From assembly GCA_031365725.1 (NCBI GenBank), contig JANLYQ010000013.1, positions 1-36,590 of the forward strand: 36,590 nt of DNA, written 5' to 3'. The notes beneath the pieces were generated by a model. The model was given only the letters and a program-made list of their open reading frames with translations. It made no database searches and was not told the origin of the DNA. This document shows, in pieces, positions 15,950-24,500 of the stretch (its first letter is position 1; each line of letters starts with the position of its first letter). This DNA is from JANLYQ01 sp031365725. GTDB taxonomy: Bacteria > Actinomycetota > Actinomycetes > JACCUZ01. The translations under genes and the position numbers were made by a program.

Positions 15950-16332
15950 CTGGTCTGCTGCCGCACCTGGTGCCGTTGTCGCGACCCAGCGATGGCGCGC
16001 GGCGCTGGTCGCTGCAGGACGGCGACCGGGCGCTGGCGGTGTTCGTGGTGGACGGTGACGGTGGTGTCAACGAGGAGCTCGTCGTCCTCGATGATGCCTG
16101 CCCGCACCGGGGTGGCCGGCTGTCCGAGGGGGTGTTGCGGGACGGGTCGGTCGTGTGTCCGTCGCACTTCTACACCTTCGACCTGCGCACCGGCCGGTGT
16201 CTGACCTCGGACCTCTATGCCGCCGTCCGGCACCCGGTAGTCATCGTCGATGGTGAGGAGATGGTCGCCGTCTCGCCGCGCGACACCCGGTCGATGGCAG
16301 AGGTGCTGCGGGCGCACGCGCGGGGCGACTAG
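15946..16332 (+). CDS. Rieske [2Fe-2S] ferredoxin
   Basis: A 128-residue single-domain Rieske protein from a GTG overlapping the decarboxylase stop. Cluster ligands are Cys52-x-His54 (CPHRGGRL) and Cys71-x2-His74 (CPSHFYTF). This fold is shared by oxygenase ferredoxins and by the small subunit of assimilatory nitrite reductase (NirD). No NirB gene is nearby, and the gene is the last one of an aromatic catabolic operon, so a role as electron carrier to the Rieske oxygenase at 874-2178 or another oxygenase is favoured. No ferredoxin reductase is encoded in the window. It converges with the xylulokinase gene only 10 bases away. Confidence 0.88.
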   Translation: MTGLLPHLVPLSRPSDGARRWSLQDGDRALAVFVVDGDGGVNEELVVLDDACPHRGGRLSEGVLRDGSVVCPSHFYTFDLRTGRCLTSDLYAAVRHPVVIVDGEEMVAVSPRDTRSMAEVLRAHARGD

Positions 16333-16342
16333 GCGGCGACGA

Positions 16343-17803
16343 CTAGACCGGCAGCGACAAACCGGCGGGCTGCCGGCGGGCCGTGAGGTCGCGCACCTCG
16401 GCGTACCGCTCGCGCACGAACGGCACCGGGTCGGCCTCGAAGAGCTCGGTCGCGGCCGAGGACCACAGCGGCGGCTCGGCCTGCCCGCCCAGCACCCAGG
16501 CGGCCTGCCGCGCTGCTCCGTCGGCGACGTACTCGCCGGGGGCGGGGACGGTCACCGGCACACCGAGGACGGCCGGTGCTAGCCGGCGGACGGCCTCGGA
16601 CCGCGCGCCGCCGCCGACGAGGATCACGGTGCCGATGGTGGCGCCTTCCGCGCGCAACGCGTCGAGACCGTCAGCGAGGCCGCAGAGCAGGCCCTCGACC
16701 GCCGCCCGCGCGAGGTTGGCGGGCGTGCTGCTGGCAAGCGTCAGTCCGTGCACGGCGCCGGTCGAGTCCGGCCGGTTGGGGGTGCGTTCGCCCTCGAGGT
16801 AGGGCACGACGGTGAGACCGGCCGCGCCCGGTGCCGCCGACAGTGCCAGCCGGGACAGCTCGTCGTGGTCGACCCCGAGCAGTCGGGCGGCCGCGTCGAG
16901 GATCCGCGCGGCGTTGAGCGTGCACACCAGCGGCAGGAAGCGGCCGGTCGCGTCGGCGAACCCGGCCACCGCACCGGTCGGGTCCGCGGCCGGCACGTCG
17001 GCGACCGCCGACACGACACCCGAGGTGCCGATCGACACGATCACGTCGCCGGACCGCGCGCCGACACCGAGTGCGGCTGCGGCGTTGTCGCCACTGCCCG
17101 GGCCGAGCAGGGTGCCGTCGGTCGCATGTCCTGCGGGCTCCGCCGGCCCCAGCACCCGCGGCACCATCGCCTCACGGCCCAGCCCGCGCACCAGCAGGTC
17201 GGCCCGGTAGGCCCCGGTCGCTGCCGACCAGTAGCCGGTGCCACTGGCGTCGCCCCGGTCGGTGACCAGCGCGTCGAGGCCAAGAGCAGAGCCGACACCA
17301 CGGCCGACACTGTTGTCGGAGCCCCCGCCCCGAAGGCGCCAGGTCACCCAGTCGTGCGGCAGACAGACAGCGGCGGTGCGGGCGGCGTTGTCCGGCTCAT
17401 GCTCGGCCAGCCAGCGCAGCTTGCTGACGGTCACCGACGCAACCGGCACCACGCCGACAGCGTCCGCCCACGCCCCGCCACCACCGAGCTCGTCGACCAG
17501 GTCGCTGGCAGCCTGCGCCGACCGCGTGTCGTTCCAGAGCAACGCCGGTCGTACGACCCCACCCGCGGCGTCGAGGCACACCATGCCGTGCTGCTGGCCA
17601 CCGACCGCGAGGGCGTCGACGTCGTCGAGGCCACCCGCCTGAGCGAGGGCCTCCTGCAGTGCCGACCACCAGGCGTCCGGGTGCACCTCGGTGCCGTCGG
17701 GATGGCTCGCGCGGCCTTCGCGCACCAGGGCGCCCGTGTCTGCGTCGCGGACGACCACCTTGCATGACTGCGTCGAGGTGTCGACCCCCGCGACCAACGG
17801 CAT
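16343..17803 (-). CDS. xylB: Xylulokinase (FGGY carbohydrate kinase)
   Basis: A 486-residue sugar kinase. Start at the ATG at 17803, with GGGAGGT six bases before it. Domain 1 begins with the ATP-binding GVDTSTQSCKVVV, and the catalytic Asp is in PGSGDNAAAALG; the C-terminal domain has ILVGGGARSEAVRRLAP for adenine binding. Xylulokinases phosphorylate D-xylulose for the pentose phosphate pathway. There is no xylose isomerase or sugar transporter here, so the substrate is assigned by family resemblance only. A hairpin-like inverted repeat lies 30 bases upstream of the start. Confidence 0.88.
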   Translation of the reverse strand: MPLVAGVDTSTQSCKVVVRDADTGALVREGRASHPDGTEVHPDAWWSALQEALAQAGGLDDVDALAVGGQQHGMVCLDAAGGVVRPALLWNDTRSAQAASDLVDELGGGGAWADAVGVVPVASVTVSKLRWLAEHEPDNAARTAAVCLPHDWVTWRLRGGGSDNSVGRGVGSALGLDALVTDRGDASGTGYWSAATGAYRADLLVRGLGREAMVPRVLGPAEPAGHATDGTLLGPGSGDNAAAALGVGARSGDVIVSIGTSGVVSAVADVPAADPTGAVAGFADATGRFLPLVCTLNAARILDAAARLLGVDHDELSRLALSAAPGAAGLTVVPYLEGERTPNRPDSTGAVHGLTLASSTPANLARAAVEGLLCGLADGLDALRAEGATIGTVILVGGGARSEAVRRLAPAVLGVPVTVPAPGEYVADGAARQAAWVLGGQAEPPLWSSAATELFEADPVPFVRERYAEVRDLTARRQPAGLSLPV

Positions 17804-17832
17804 CAGGCGACCTCCCACAATGGGGTAACGGG

Positions 17833-17854
17833 ACCTTGACCGCGTTCTCAAGGT
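17833..17854. promoter_or_regulatory. Inverted repeat ACCTTGA-N8-TCAAGGT upstream of xylB
   Basis: Two perfect 7-base half-sites with an 8-base spacer, 30 bases before the xylulokinase start and beyond its ribosome site. The position suits an operator for a sugar-responsive repressor or a hairpin in the leader. The wider gap 17804-18055 holds no gene; it also has short inverted repeats at 17939-17954 and 18031-18049. Confidence 0.45.
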
Positions 17855-18030
17855 GCTTCTACGGGTGAGACCGTGAGTTTCCAGCCTACACTCGTGGGCC
17901 AGATTCCGTTGTGCTCATTGGGAAACGGTAGGTACGTGGACCGGTAAGCCGGTCGAGTTCCTCACGAGCTGGCGAGCGCGACCGCCTCCGTCACGGTCCG
18001 CTGCTGTCCTGCGACTGACGGAGCACGTCA

Positions 18031-18049
18031 ACGACGGATAACGCGTCGT
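18031..18049 (-). terminator. Possible weak hairpin after the nar operon (ACGACG-N7-CGTCGT)
   Basis: A 6-base inverted repeat just after the cupin stop codon (18056), and a second one, GACCGG-TAAG-CCGGTC at 17939-17954. Neither has a U-run. Either could help to end the leftward nar transcript. Support is weak. Confidence 0.3.
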
Positions 18050-18055
18050 CGGAGC

Positions 18056-18385
18056 TCACTTCTTCACGACGGTCAGCAACACAGTGGAGTCTTCGAGCGC
18101 GTGCAGACTGTGTCTTTCAGCAGGGACAGTCAAGAGATCGCCTGTGCGCCCTTCCCAGATTGCAGCCTGGATCCGGAGTTCCACGCGACCGGAGAGCACC
18201 AGCACGGTGGCCTCCCCGGGGTTCTCGTGTTCGGAGAGCTCAATCCCGGCTCTCAGCGCAATCAGCGTCTGCCGAAGCGCCTTCTCATGACCACCACACA
18301 CGGTTTCCGCACTGCGGCCGCTGTCGGCCGCGGCGGCTTTGCGTCGCTGCTCGCGGGCGACCGCATCGAGACTGATCTTGTTCAT
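18056..18385 (-). CDS. Small cupin-domain protein at the end of the nar operon
   Basis: A 109-residue protein from the ATG at 18385, five bases after the narI stop. It is a single cupin barrel: motif 1 is GIELSEHENPGEATVLVLSG (His53, Asn55 and Glu58 at the metal positions, so HxN rather than the usual HxH), and motif 2 is LTVPAERHSLHA. The His of motif 2 is kept. The first 30 residues are helical and charged. It is clearly part of the nitrate reductase operon. It may bind a small ligand or metal, or act as a redox or nitrate-related sensor; no function is known to me for this placement. Confidence 0.85.
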   Translation of the reverse strand: MNKISLDAVAREQRRKAAAADSGRSAETVCGGHEKALRQTLIALRAGIELSEHENPGEATVLVLSGRVELRIQAAIWEGRTGDLLTVPAERHSLHALEDSTVLLTVVKK

Positions 18386-18390
18386 TGCTC

Positions 18391-19152
18391 TCACGCGCCC
18401 TCTCTTGTTCGCTCCCAGCCGCGCTTCGGTTTGCGGCTGCCGAGCGAGTCGTCGCGGGATCGGTAGACGATGTATGGCCGGGTGAGGTAGCCGAGGGGTG
18501 CGCTGAACACATGCACCAGCCGGGTGAACGGCCACAGCGCGAAGAGGCAGAAGGCTGCGAGTCCGTGGAGCTGGAAACCAACCGGCGCGGCGGCCATCAG
18601 GGAAGGTCGCGGGTCGAGCAGGAAGATGCCGCGGAACCAGATGGAGACGCCCTCGCGGTAGTCGTAGTGGCCGAACACGTTGGCCACCACGGTGTTGACC
18701 AGACCGAGGACGATCACGGTGCCGAGGACGGCGTACATCGCCTTGTCCATGCGGGTCGTCGCGGAGAACACCGGCCCGACCGTGCGTCGCCGGTAGATCA
18801 AGATAGTCATCCCGATCACGGTGCCGAATCCGGCCACGGAGCCGACTCCGACGGCCGACGCGTGGTAGACCCCTTCGGAGATGCCCAGTCTCTCAGTCCA
18901 GGACTTCGGGACGCCAAGGCCCATGACGTGCCCGACGATCACGAACAGCAGCCCGAAGTGAAACAGCGGGCTGCCCAGGCGCAGGAGTCGGTTCTCGTAG
19001 AGCTGGGAGGATCGTGTCGTCCACCCGAACTTGTCGTAGCGGTAGCGCCAGAAGTGCCCGACGGCGAACACGGCGAGGCAGACGTAGGGCAGAACGACCC
19101 ACAGCAAGAGGTCCACCGTTCCTGCATCGGAGGCGGTCCCGGCCGTCGTCAT
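18391..19152 (-). CDS. narI: Respiratory nitrate reductase, gamma subunit (cytochrome b)
   Basis: A 253-residue membrane protein with five hydrophobic segments. It carries the two heme b groups that take electrons from menaquinol. Heme ligands are visible as FHFGLLFVIVGHVMG (His65 and His75) and as FQLHGLAAF and WPFTRLVHVF near the C-terminus. The start is the ATG at 19152, overlapping the narJ stop (ATGA); a much longer frame upstream lies inside narJ and is not used. The C-terminal 30 residues are basic and cytoplasmic. Confidence 0.97.
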   Translation of the reverse strand: MTTAGTASDAGTVDLLLWVVLPYVCLAVFAVGHFWRYRYDKFGWTTRSSQLYENRLLRLGSPLFHFGLLFVIVGHVMGLGVPKSWTERLGISEGVYHASAVGVGSVAGFGTVIGMTILIYRRRTVGPVFSATTRMDKAMYAVLGTVIVLGLVNTVVANVFGHYDYREGVSIWFRGIFLLDPRPSLMAAAPVGFQLHGLAAFCLFALWPFTRLVHVFSAPLGYLTRPYIVYRSRDDSLGSRKPKRGWERTREGA

Positions 19153-19826
19153 CGGCGTGCTCCCCCGGTCACGCCGGCGTGGCGGGTGGTGGGGAACGGG
19201 AGTGCCACGGGCATCGACTCTGGCGGTGCGAAGGGGGCGAGCCCGACCTCCTCTGTGGGTGGGCCCTGTACGGCCAGCCGGTGCACTGCTGCGCGCTCGT
19301 CGCCGGCGAGCGCGGGCAGGGTAGCGACGACGGCGCGGAGCACGTCTGCGTAGGGCGACGTGGCGTCCTCGAGCGCCAGTCGTAGCAGCTCGATACCGGC
19401 GCGGTGGTCGAGGAGCAGCTGACGCCCGCCGATCGGGTCGGCGGCGGCGTACTCCAGGACGACGGCGAGGTGGTCGGGCAACTCGTCGGGGCCGAGCTCG
19501 AGTCCGACTCGCCGGTAGGCGGATTTGAACTCCAGCAGGGCCATGCCGCGCTTGCGGGTGTCCCCGTGCGCGTAATAGGTGAGGTAGAGACAGCAGCGGC
19601 GACGGTGGTCGAACGTCTCGACGAAATGCTCCGCGAGCTGCAGCGGTGACGTCGATCGGGCGTGGGCAAGGAAGCCGGCCAGTGGGTCGCCGGTACGTGC
19701 TGGAAGGCGGCTCACCTCGTCGGTGAGCAGTGGCAGGGCGGCGTGCAGGTCCTCGTCGGGGTACCCGAGCAGTACCGACGCGATCTGCCACGTCGCCGCG
19801 TGGGTCGGCGTTGGGTGACGCCTCAC
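19149..19826 (-). CDS. narJ: Nitrate reductase molybdenum cofactor assembly chaperone
   Basis: A 225-residue protein of the NarJ/TorD family, which holds the NarG-NarH complex until the molybdenum cofactor is inserted and is not part of the final enzyme. Landmarks are ASVLLGYPDED near the start, LAEHFVETFDHRRRCCLYLTYY and the KRGMALLEFK segment. The GTG start at 19826 overlaps the narH stop (GTGA). The tail is Pro-rich and longer than needed for the fold. Confidence 0.95.
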   Translation of the reverse strand: MRRHPTPTHAATWQIASVLLGYPDEDLHAALPLLTDEVSRLPARTGDPLAGFLAHARSTSPLQLAEHFVETFDHRRRCCLYLTYYAHGDTRKRGMALLEFKSAYRRVGLELGPDELPDHLAVVLEYAAADPIGGRQLLLDHRAGIELLRLALEDATSPYADVLRAVVATLPALAGDERAAVHRLAVQGPPTEEVGLAPFAPPESMPVALPFPTTRHAGVTGGARR

Positions 19827-21511
19827 GACCGGTCCCCTGCACGTGCGGGTCCGTCGGCCTCGGGATCCCGAGGCGGGAAGAGCCCAACGGGCGCACCTCG
19901 CCCGTCCCAGTTGAGCAAGTTGACGCGGCTCACCTTGTCGGCGGGTCCGACGATCGAGTCGCTGGTCTGGCGGACTTGAAGCATCTGGAAGTTCTCCACG
20001 GCGATGGGGGACGTGCCACCCGATCCCTCACCGAAGGGACCTGAGCCGCCCATCCCGGGGCCACCGTCGTAGTCGAGGCTGCACTCGGTCGCGAGCTCTT
20101 CGAGGGAGTGCGCCTGTTCGGCGTGCGCCGGAGGTATGACGTAGCGCTCGTCGTACTTGGCGATGGCGAGCAGCCGGTACATGTCGTACATCTGCTCGCC
20201 GGTCATGCCGACCGCCGTGGCGATGCTCTCGTCCGGATCGCGACCCATGTTGATGTCGCGCATGTACGAGCGCATTGCGGCCAGTTTGCGCAGGACCGCG
20301 TCCACCGGTGCGACGTCACCCGCGGTGAACAGCTCGGCGAGATATTCGATCGGGATGCGCAGCGCTTCGATGGCGGCGAACAGGTTGCCCTTGTCTTCCG
20401 CGTCAAATCCGGTGTCCTTGATGACGTCGACGACCGGTGAGAGCGGCGGGATGTACCAGACCATTGGCATCGTCCGGTACTCCGGGTGCAGCGGCAGAGC
20501 GACCTTGAAGGTGTTGATCAAAGCGTGGATTGGTGACCGCTGAGCTGCGTCGATCCAGTCCCGTGCGATGCCTGCCTGCTCGGCGGCCCGCACCACGTCC
20601 GGGTCGTCGGGGTCGAGGAAGACCGATCGTTGCGCCTCGTAGAGGTCCTTGTCGTCCTCGGTGGACGCCGCCTCGAGCACCTTGTCGGCGTCGTACAGGA
20701 TGAGGCCGATGTACCGCAGCCGTCCGACGCACGTCTCCGAGCACACCGTGGGGATCCCGACCTCGATGCGCGGGAAGCAGAACGTGCACTTTTCCGCTTT
20801 GCCGGTGCGGTGGTTGAAGTAGATCTTCTTGTACGGGCAGCCGCTGACGCATTGCCGCCAGCCGCGGCAGCGGTCCTGGTCGACCAGGACGATGCCGTCC
20901 TCGGATCGCTTGTAGATCGCCCCCGACGGGCACGAGGCAGCACACGAAGGGTTCAGGCAGTGTTCGCAGATCCGCGGCAGATAGAACATGAACGTCTGTT
21001 CGAACTCGAACTTCACTTTGTCTGCGATGTTCTTGAGCAGAACGTCTTTGTCGCCGTGGTCCGGTGACCCACCGAGGTCGTCGTCCCAGTTGGCCGACCA
21101 CTCGATCTTCATGTCCTTGCCGGAGATCAGCGACTTGGGCCGGGCGACGGGTGTGTGCTCCTGCAGCGGCGCGTTCGTGAGGGTGTCGTAGTCGTAGGTC
21201 CATGGCTCGTAGTAGTCATCGAGGCCAGGCAGCGTCGGGTTGGAGAAGATGGTGAGCAGCTTGCGCAGCCGGCCACCGCCCTTCAGCGCGAGGCGACCGC
21301 GCTTGTTCAGCGTCCACCCACCGCGCCACTTCTCCTGATCCTCATAGCGTCGCGGATAGCCTTGGCCAGGGCGTGTCTCGACGTTGTTGAACCAGACGTA
21401 TTCCACGCCGCTGCGGTTGGTCCATGCCTGCTTGCAGGTGACCGAGCAGGTGTGACAGCCGATGCATTTGTCGAGGTTCATGACCATCGCCATCTGGGCC
21501 ATGACCTTCAT
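19823..21511 (-). CDS. narH: Respiratory nitrate reductase, beta subunit
   Basis: A 562-residue iron-sulfur protein passing electrons from NarI to NarG. Four cysteine groups are seen: CIGCHTCSVTCKQAW (residues 16-26), CEHCLNPSCAASCPSG, CRGWRQCVSGCPYKK and CTFC with CSETCVG. In the third group Trp replaces the second Cys, the known mark of the [3Fe-4S] centre in NarH. The start ATG shares one base with the narG stop (TGATG). The C-terminus carries a Gly-rich, variable tail. Confidence 0.97.
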   Translation of the reverse strand: MKVMAQMAMVMNLDKCIGCHTCSVTCKQAWTNRSGVEYVWFNNVETRPGQGYPRRYEDQEKWRGGWTLNKRGRLALKGGGRLRKLLTIFSNPTLPGLDDYYEPWTYDYDTLTNAPLQEHTPVARPKSLISGKDMKIEWSANWDDDLGGSPDHGDKDVLLKNIADKVKFEFEQTFMFYLPRICEHCLNPSCAASCPSGAIYKRSEDGIVLVDQDRCRGWRQCVSGCPYKKIYFNHRTGKAEKCTFCFPRIEVGIPTVCSETCVGRLRYIGLILYDADKVLEAASTEDDKDLYEAQRSVFLDPDDPDVVRAAEQAGIARDWIDAAQRSPIHALINTFKVALPLHPEYRTMPMVWYIPPLSPVVDVIKDTGFDAEDKGNLFAAIEALRIPIEYLAELFTAGDVAPVDAVLRKLAAMRSYMRDINMGRDPDESIATAVGMTGEQMYDMYRLLAIAKYDERYVIPPAHAEQAHSLEELATECSLDYDGGPGMGGSGPFGEGSGGTSPIAVENFQMLQVRQTSDSIVGPADKVSRVNLLNWDGRGAPVGLFPPRDPEADGPARAGDRS

Positions 21512-24500
21512 CAGTACTCCACCTCTTGGCTACGTCGTCTGATGACCGTGACTTCGTCACGTTGATTGCCGGTCGGCCCGAGGTAGTTGAACGCGAACGA
21601 CAGCTGGGCGTAGCCCCCGACGAGGTGAGTCGGCTTGATGAGGAGGCGGGTCAGGGAGTTGTGTACGCCGCCGCGCTTGCCGTTCGTCTCGCTGCGCGGC
21701 ACGTCGATGAGGCGGTCCTGTGCGTGATGCATGTACACCGTGCCCTCGGGCATCCGGTGCGACACGATCGCGCGGGCCACGACGACGCCGTTGCGGTTGA
21801 CTGCTTCGATCCAGTCGTTGTCGTGCACGCCGATCTTGACGGCGTCCTCCTTGCTCATCCAGATGACTTGCCCACCGCGGGACAGGCTGAGCATGAAGAG
21901 GTTGTCCTGGTACTCGGAGTGGATCGACCACTTGTTGTGCGGAGTCAGATAGCGAACGGTCAGCCCCAGTTCACCGGTCTCGCCGATCTGCGGTTCGCCG
22001 AACAGCATGCTCATGTTCAGCGGCGGTCGGAAAACGGGGAGACCTTCGCCGAGCTCGGTCATCCAGTCGTGGTCGAGGTAGAAGTGCTGCCGACCGGTCA
22101 GGGTGTGCCACGGCTTGAGCCGCTCGACGTTGATGGTGAACGGCGAATAGCGCCGGCCGCCTGTCTCCGACCCCGACCACTCCGGTGAGGTGATGACCGT
22201 CACCGGCCTGGCCTGCGTGTCGGCGAACGTGATCTGCTTGCCCTCATGCTCGGCCGCAAGGTCGGCCATCGGTTGGCCGGTTCGCTTCTCCAGCGTTCGG
22301 AAGCCCTGTGTTGCCAGGTGTCCGTTCGTGGTGCCGGACAGTGCGAGGATCATCTCGCAGGCGTCGATGTCGCGTCGCAGCGACGGGCGTCCGTCCGCCG
22401 GTCCGCCCCGTACTGCGCCGTTCTTGCGCCGCAGGTAGTCGACCTCCTTGCTCACCTCGTAGGTGACGCCTTTCGTTGTGGCGCCAAGGCTCTCCATGAG
22501 CGGACCAAGCGCTGACATCTTCGCCGCGACCGCGGGATAGTCCCGTTCAACGATCACCAGCTTGGGCATCGTCTTTCCAGGGATCGGCTCGCAGTCGCCG
22601 GCCTTCCAGTCGGCGACGACGCCATGCGGGTTGGCCATCTCGTCTGCGGTGTCATGCAGCAGTGGCACGGCGACGACGTCGCGGCGGACCCCGAGGTGCT
22701 TCTCGGCCAAGGTGCTGAATGCCTGCGCGATGGTCTGGAAGGCGTCCCAGTCTGTGCGGGTCTGCCACGGAGGCGGGATTGCAGGGTTGAACGAGTGGAT
22801 GAACGGATGCATGTCTGTCGTGTTCAGGTCGTGCTTCTCGTACCACGTCGCGGCCGGCAGCACGACGTCGGAGAAGATGGTGGTGCTCGTCATCCGAAAG
22901 TCCAGCGTCAGCAACAGGTCGAGCTTTCCGTCGGGCGCTTGGTCGCGCCAGACGACGTCCTTCGGGCGAGCCTCGGGCGGAGCCTCGGTCGCGCGCACCG
23001 AGGAGTCGGTGCCCAGGAGGTGCTTCAGGAAATACTCGCTGCCCTTGCCCGACGAGCCGAGCAGGTTCGCCCGCCAGATCGTGAGCACCCGCGGGTAGTT
23101 GTTCTCACCGTCGGGGTCCTCGCAGGCGAACCGCAGGTCACCGGACGTGAGCTGGTCGACGACGTAGTCGCCCACCGACGTGCCCGACGCCTCGGCGTCG
23201 TCGGCCAGCGTGAGCGGGTTCCGGTCGAAGGTGGGGTGGGACGGCATCCACCCCATCCGGGCAGACTGGGCAATGATGTCGGCGGTTGTCTTACCGGCGA
23301 GCTGCCCTTTGCCGGTTGTCGCGGAGAGGGTGTCGGCACCGAACTGGTCATAGCGGAACTGGTCGGTGTGCAGGTACCAGAAGGCTGTCTGCACCATCTG
23401 CCGTGGGGGCCGGGACCAGTCGAGCGCGGACGCCAGCTGTGTCCATCCCGTCACCGGCCGGCACTTCTCCTGCCCGACGTAGTGCGCCCAACCGCCGCCG
23501 TTGACACCCTGGCAACCGGTGAGTGTGGTCAGGGCTAGAAATCCCCGGTAGATCGTGTCGGAGTGGAACCAGTGGTTGGTGCCGGCGCCCATCAGGATCA
23601 TCGAACGGCCCCGAGACTCCTCGGCGTTCGCGGCGAACTCACGCCCGATGCGCTCGGCCTTTGCGGCCGGCACACCGGTGATCGTCTCCTGCCAGGCCGG
23701 CGTGTACGGCTCGTCGGCGTCGTCATACCCACTAGGCCAGGTCCCGGGGAGGCCGTCGCGTCTGACGCCGTACTGCGCGAGCATCAGGTCGTACACCGTC
23801 GTGACGAGGTGACCGTTCACGCGCCGAACCGGCACACCGCGCTTGAGGGCCGCCGCAGAACCGTCGGGTGCGTCGAAGCGCGGCAGCTCAACGGGCACGG
23901 GGTCCAGGGTCCCGCCGGCTGCGGACAGCAGTGGGTCGATCTCGGCCAGGTCGAGGTTCCATCGGCCCGCCCCTTCCGGGCCGAAACGGAACCCGAGCGA
24001 GCCGTTGGGGACTACGGGCGCTCCGGTCGCGGAGTCCAACAGAACCGTCTTGAACTCGGCGTGCTCGGCATCCTGCTCGTCCGCGAGATCGGATGCGGTC
24101 AGGAACTTCCCGGCGACATAGGTTCCGTCGCGCTCCTCGAGGCGGACGAGGAACGGCAGGTCTGTGTACTTCTTCACGTACTCGGTGAAGTAGGGGACCT
24201 GCCGGTCGACGAAGAACTCTGTGAGGGTGACGTGACCCATGGCCATCGCCAGTGCCCCGTCGGTCCCTGGTTGCACGGCGAGCCACTCGTCGGCGAACTT
24301 CACGTTGTCGGCGTAGTCGGGGGCGACCGCAACAACCTTTTGTCCGCGGTAGCGTGCCTCCGCCATCCAGTGCGCATCCGGTGTGCGCGTGACGGGGACG
24401 TTCGAACCCCACATGATCAGGTAGCCGGCGTCCCACCAGTCGCCGGACTCGGGAACGTCGGTCTGATCGCCGAAGACCTGGGGTGACGCAACGGGAAGGT

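Noticed and set aside
15946..16332. Nitrite reductase small subunit (NirD)
   Set aside because: The fold is the same, but there is no NirB gene, the nar operon is on the other strand 2 kb away, and the gene is overlapped with an aromatic-pathway gene.
18391..19896. A 501-residue leftward frame that includes narI
   Set aside because: The first 250 residues are an out-of-frame reading of narJ and narH. The real narI starts at 19152 with an ATGA overlap and normal length.
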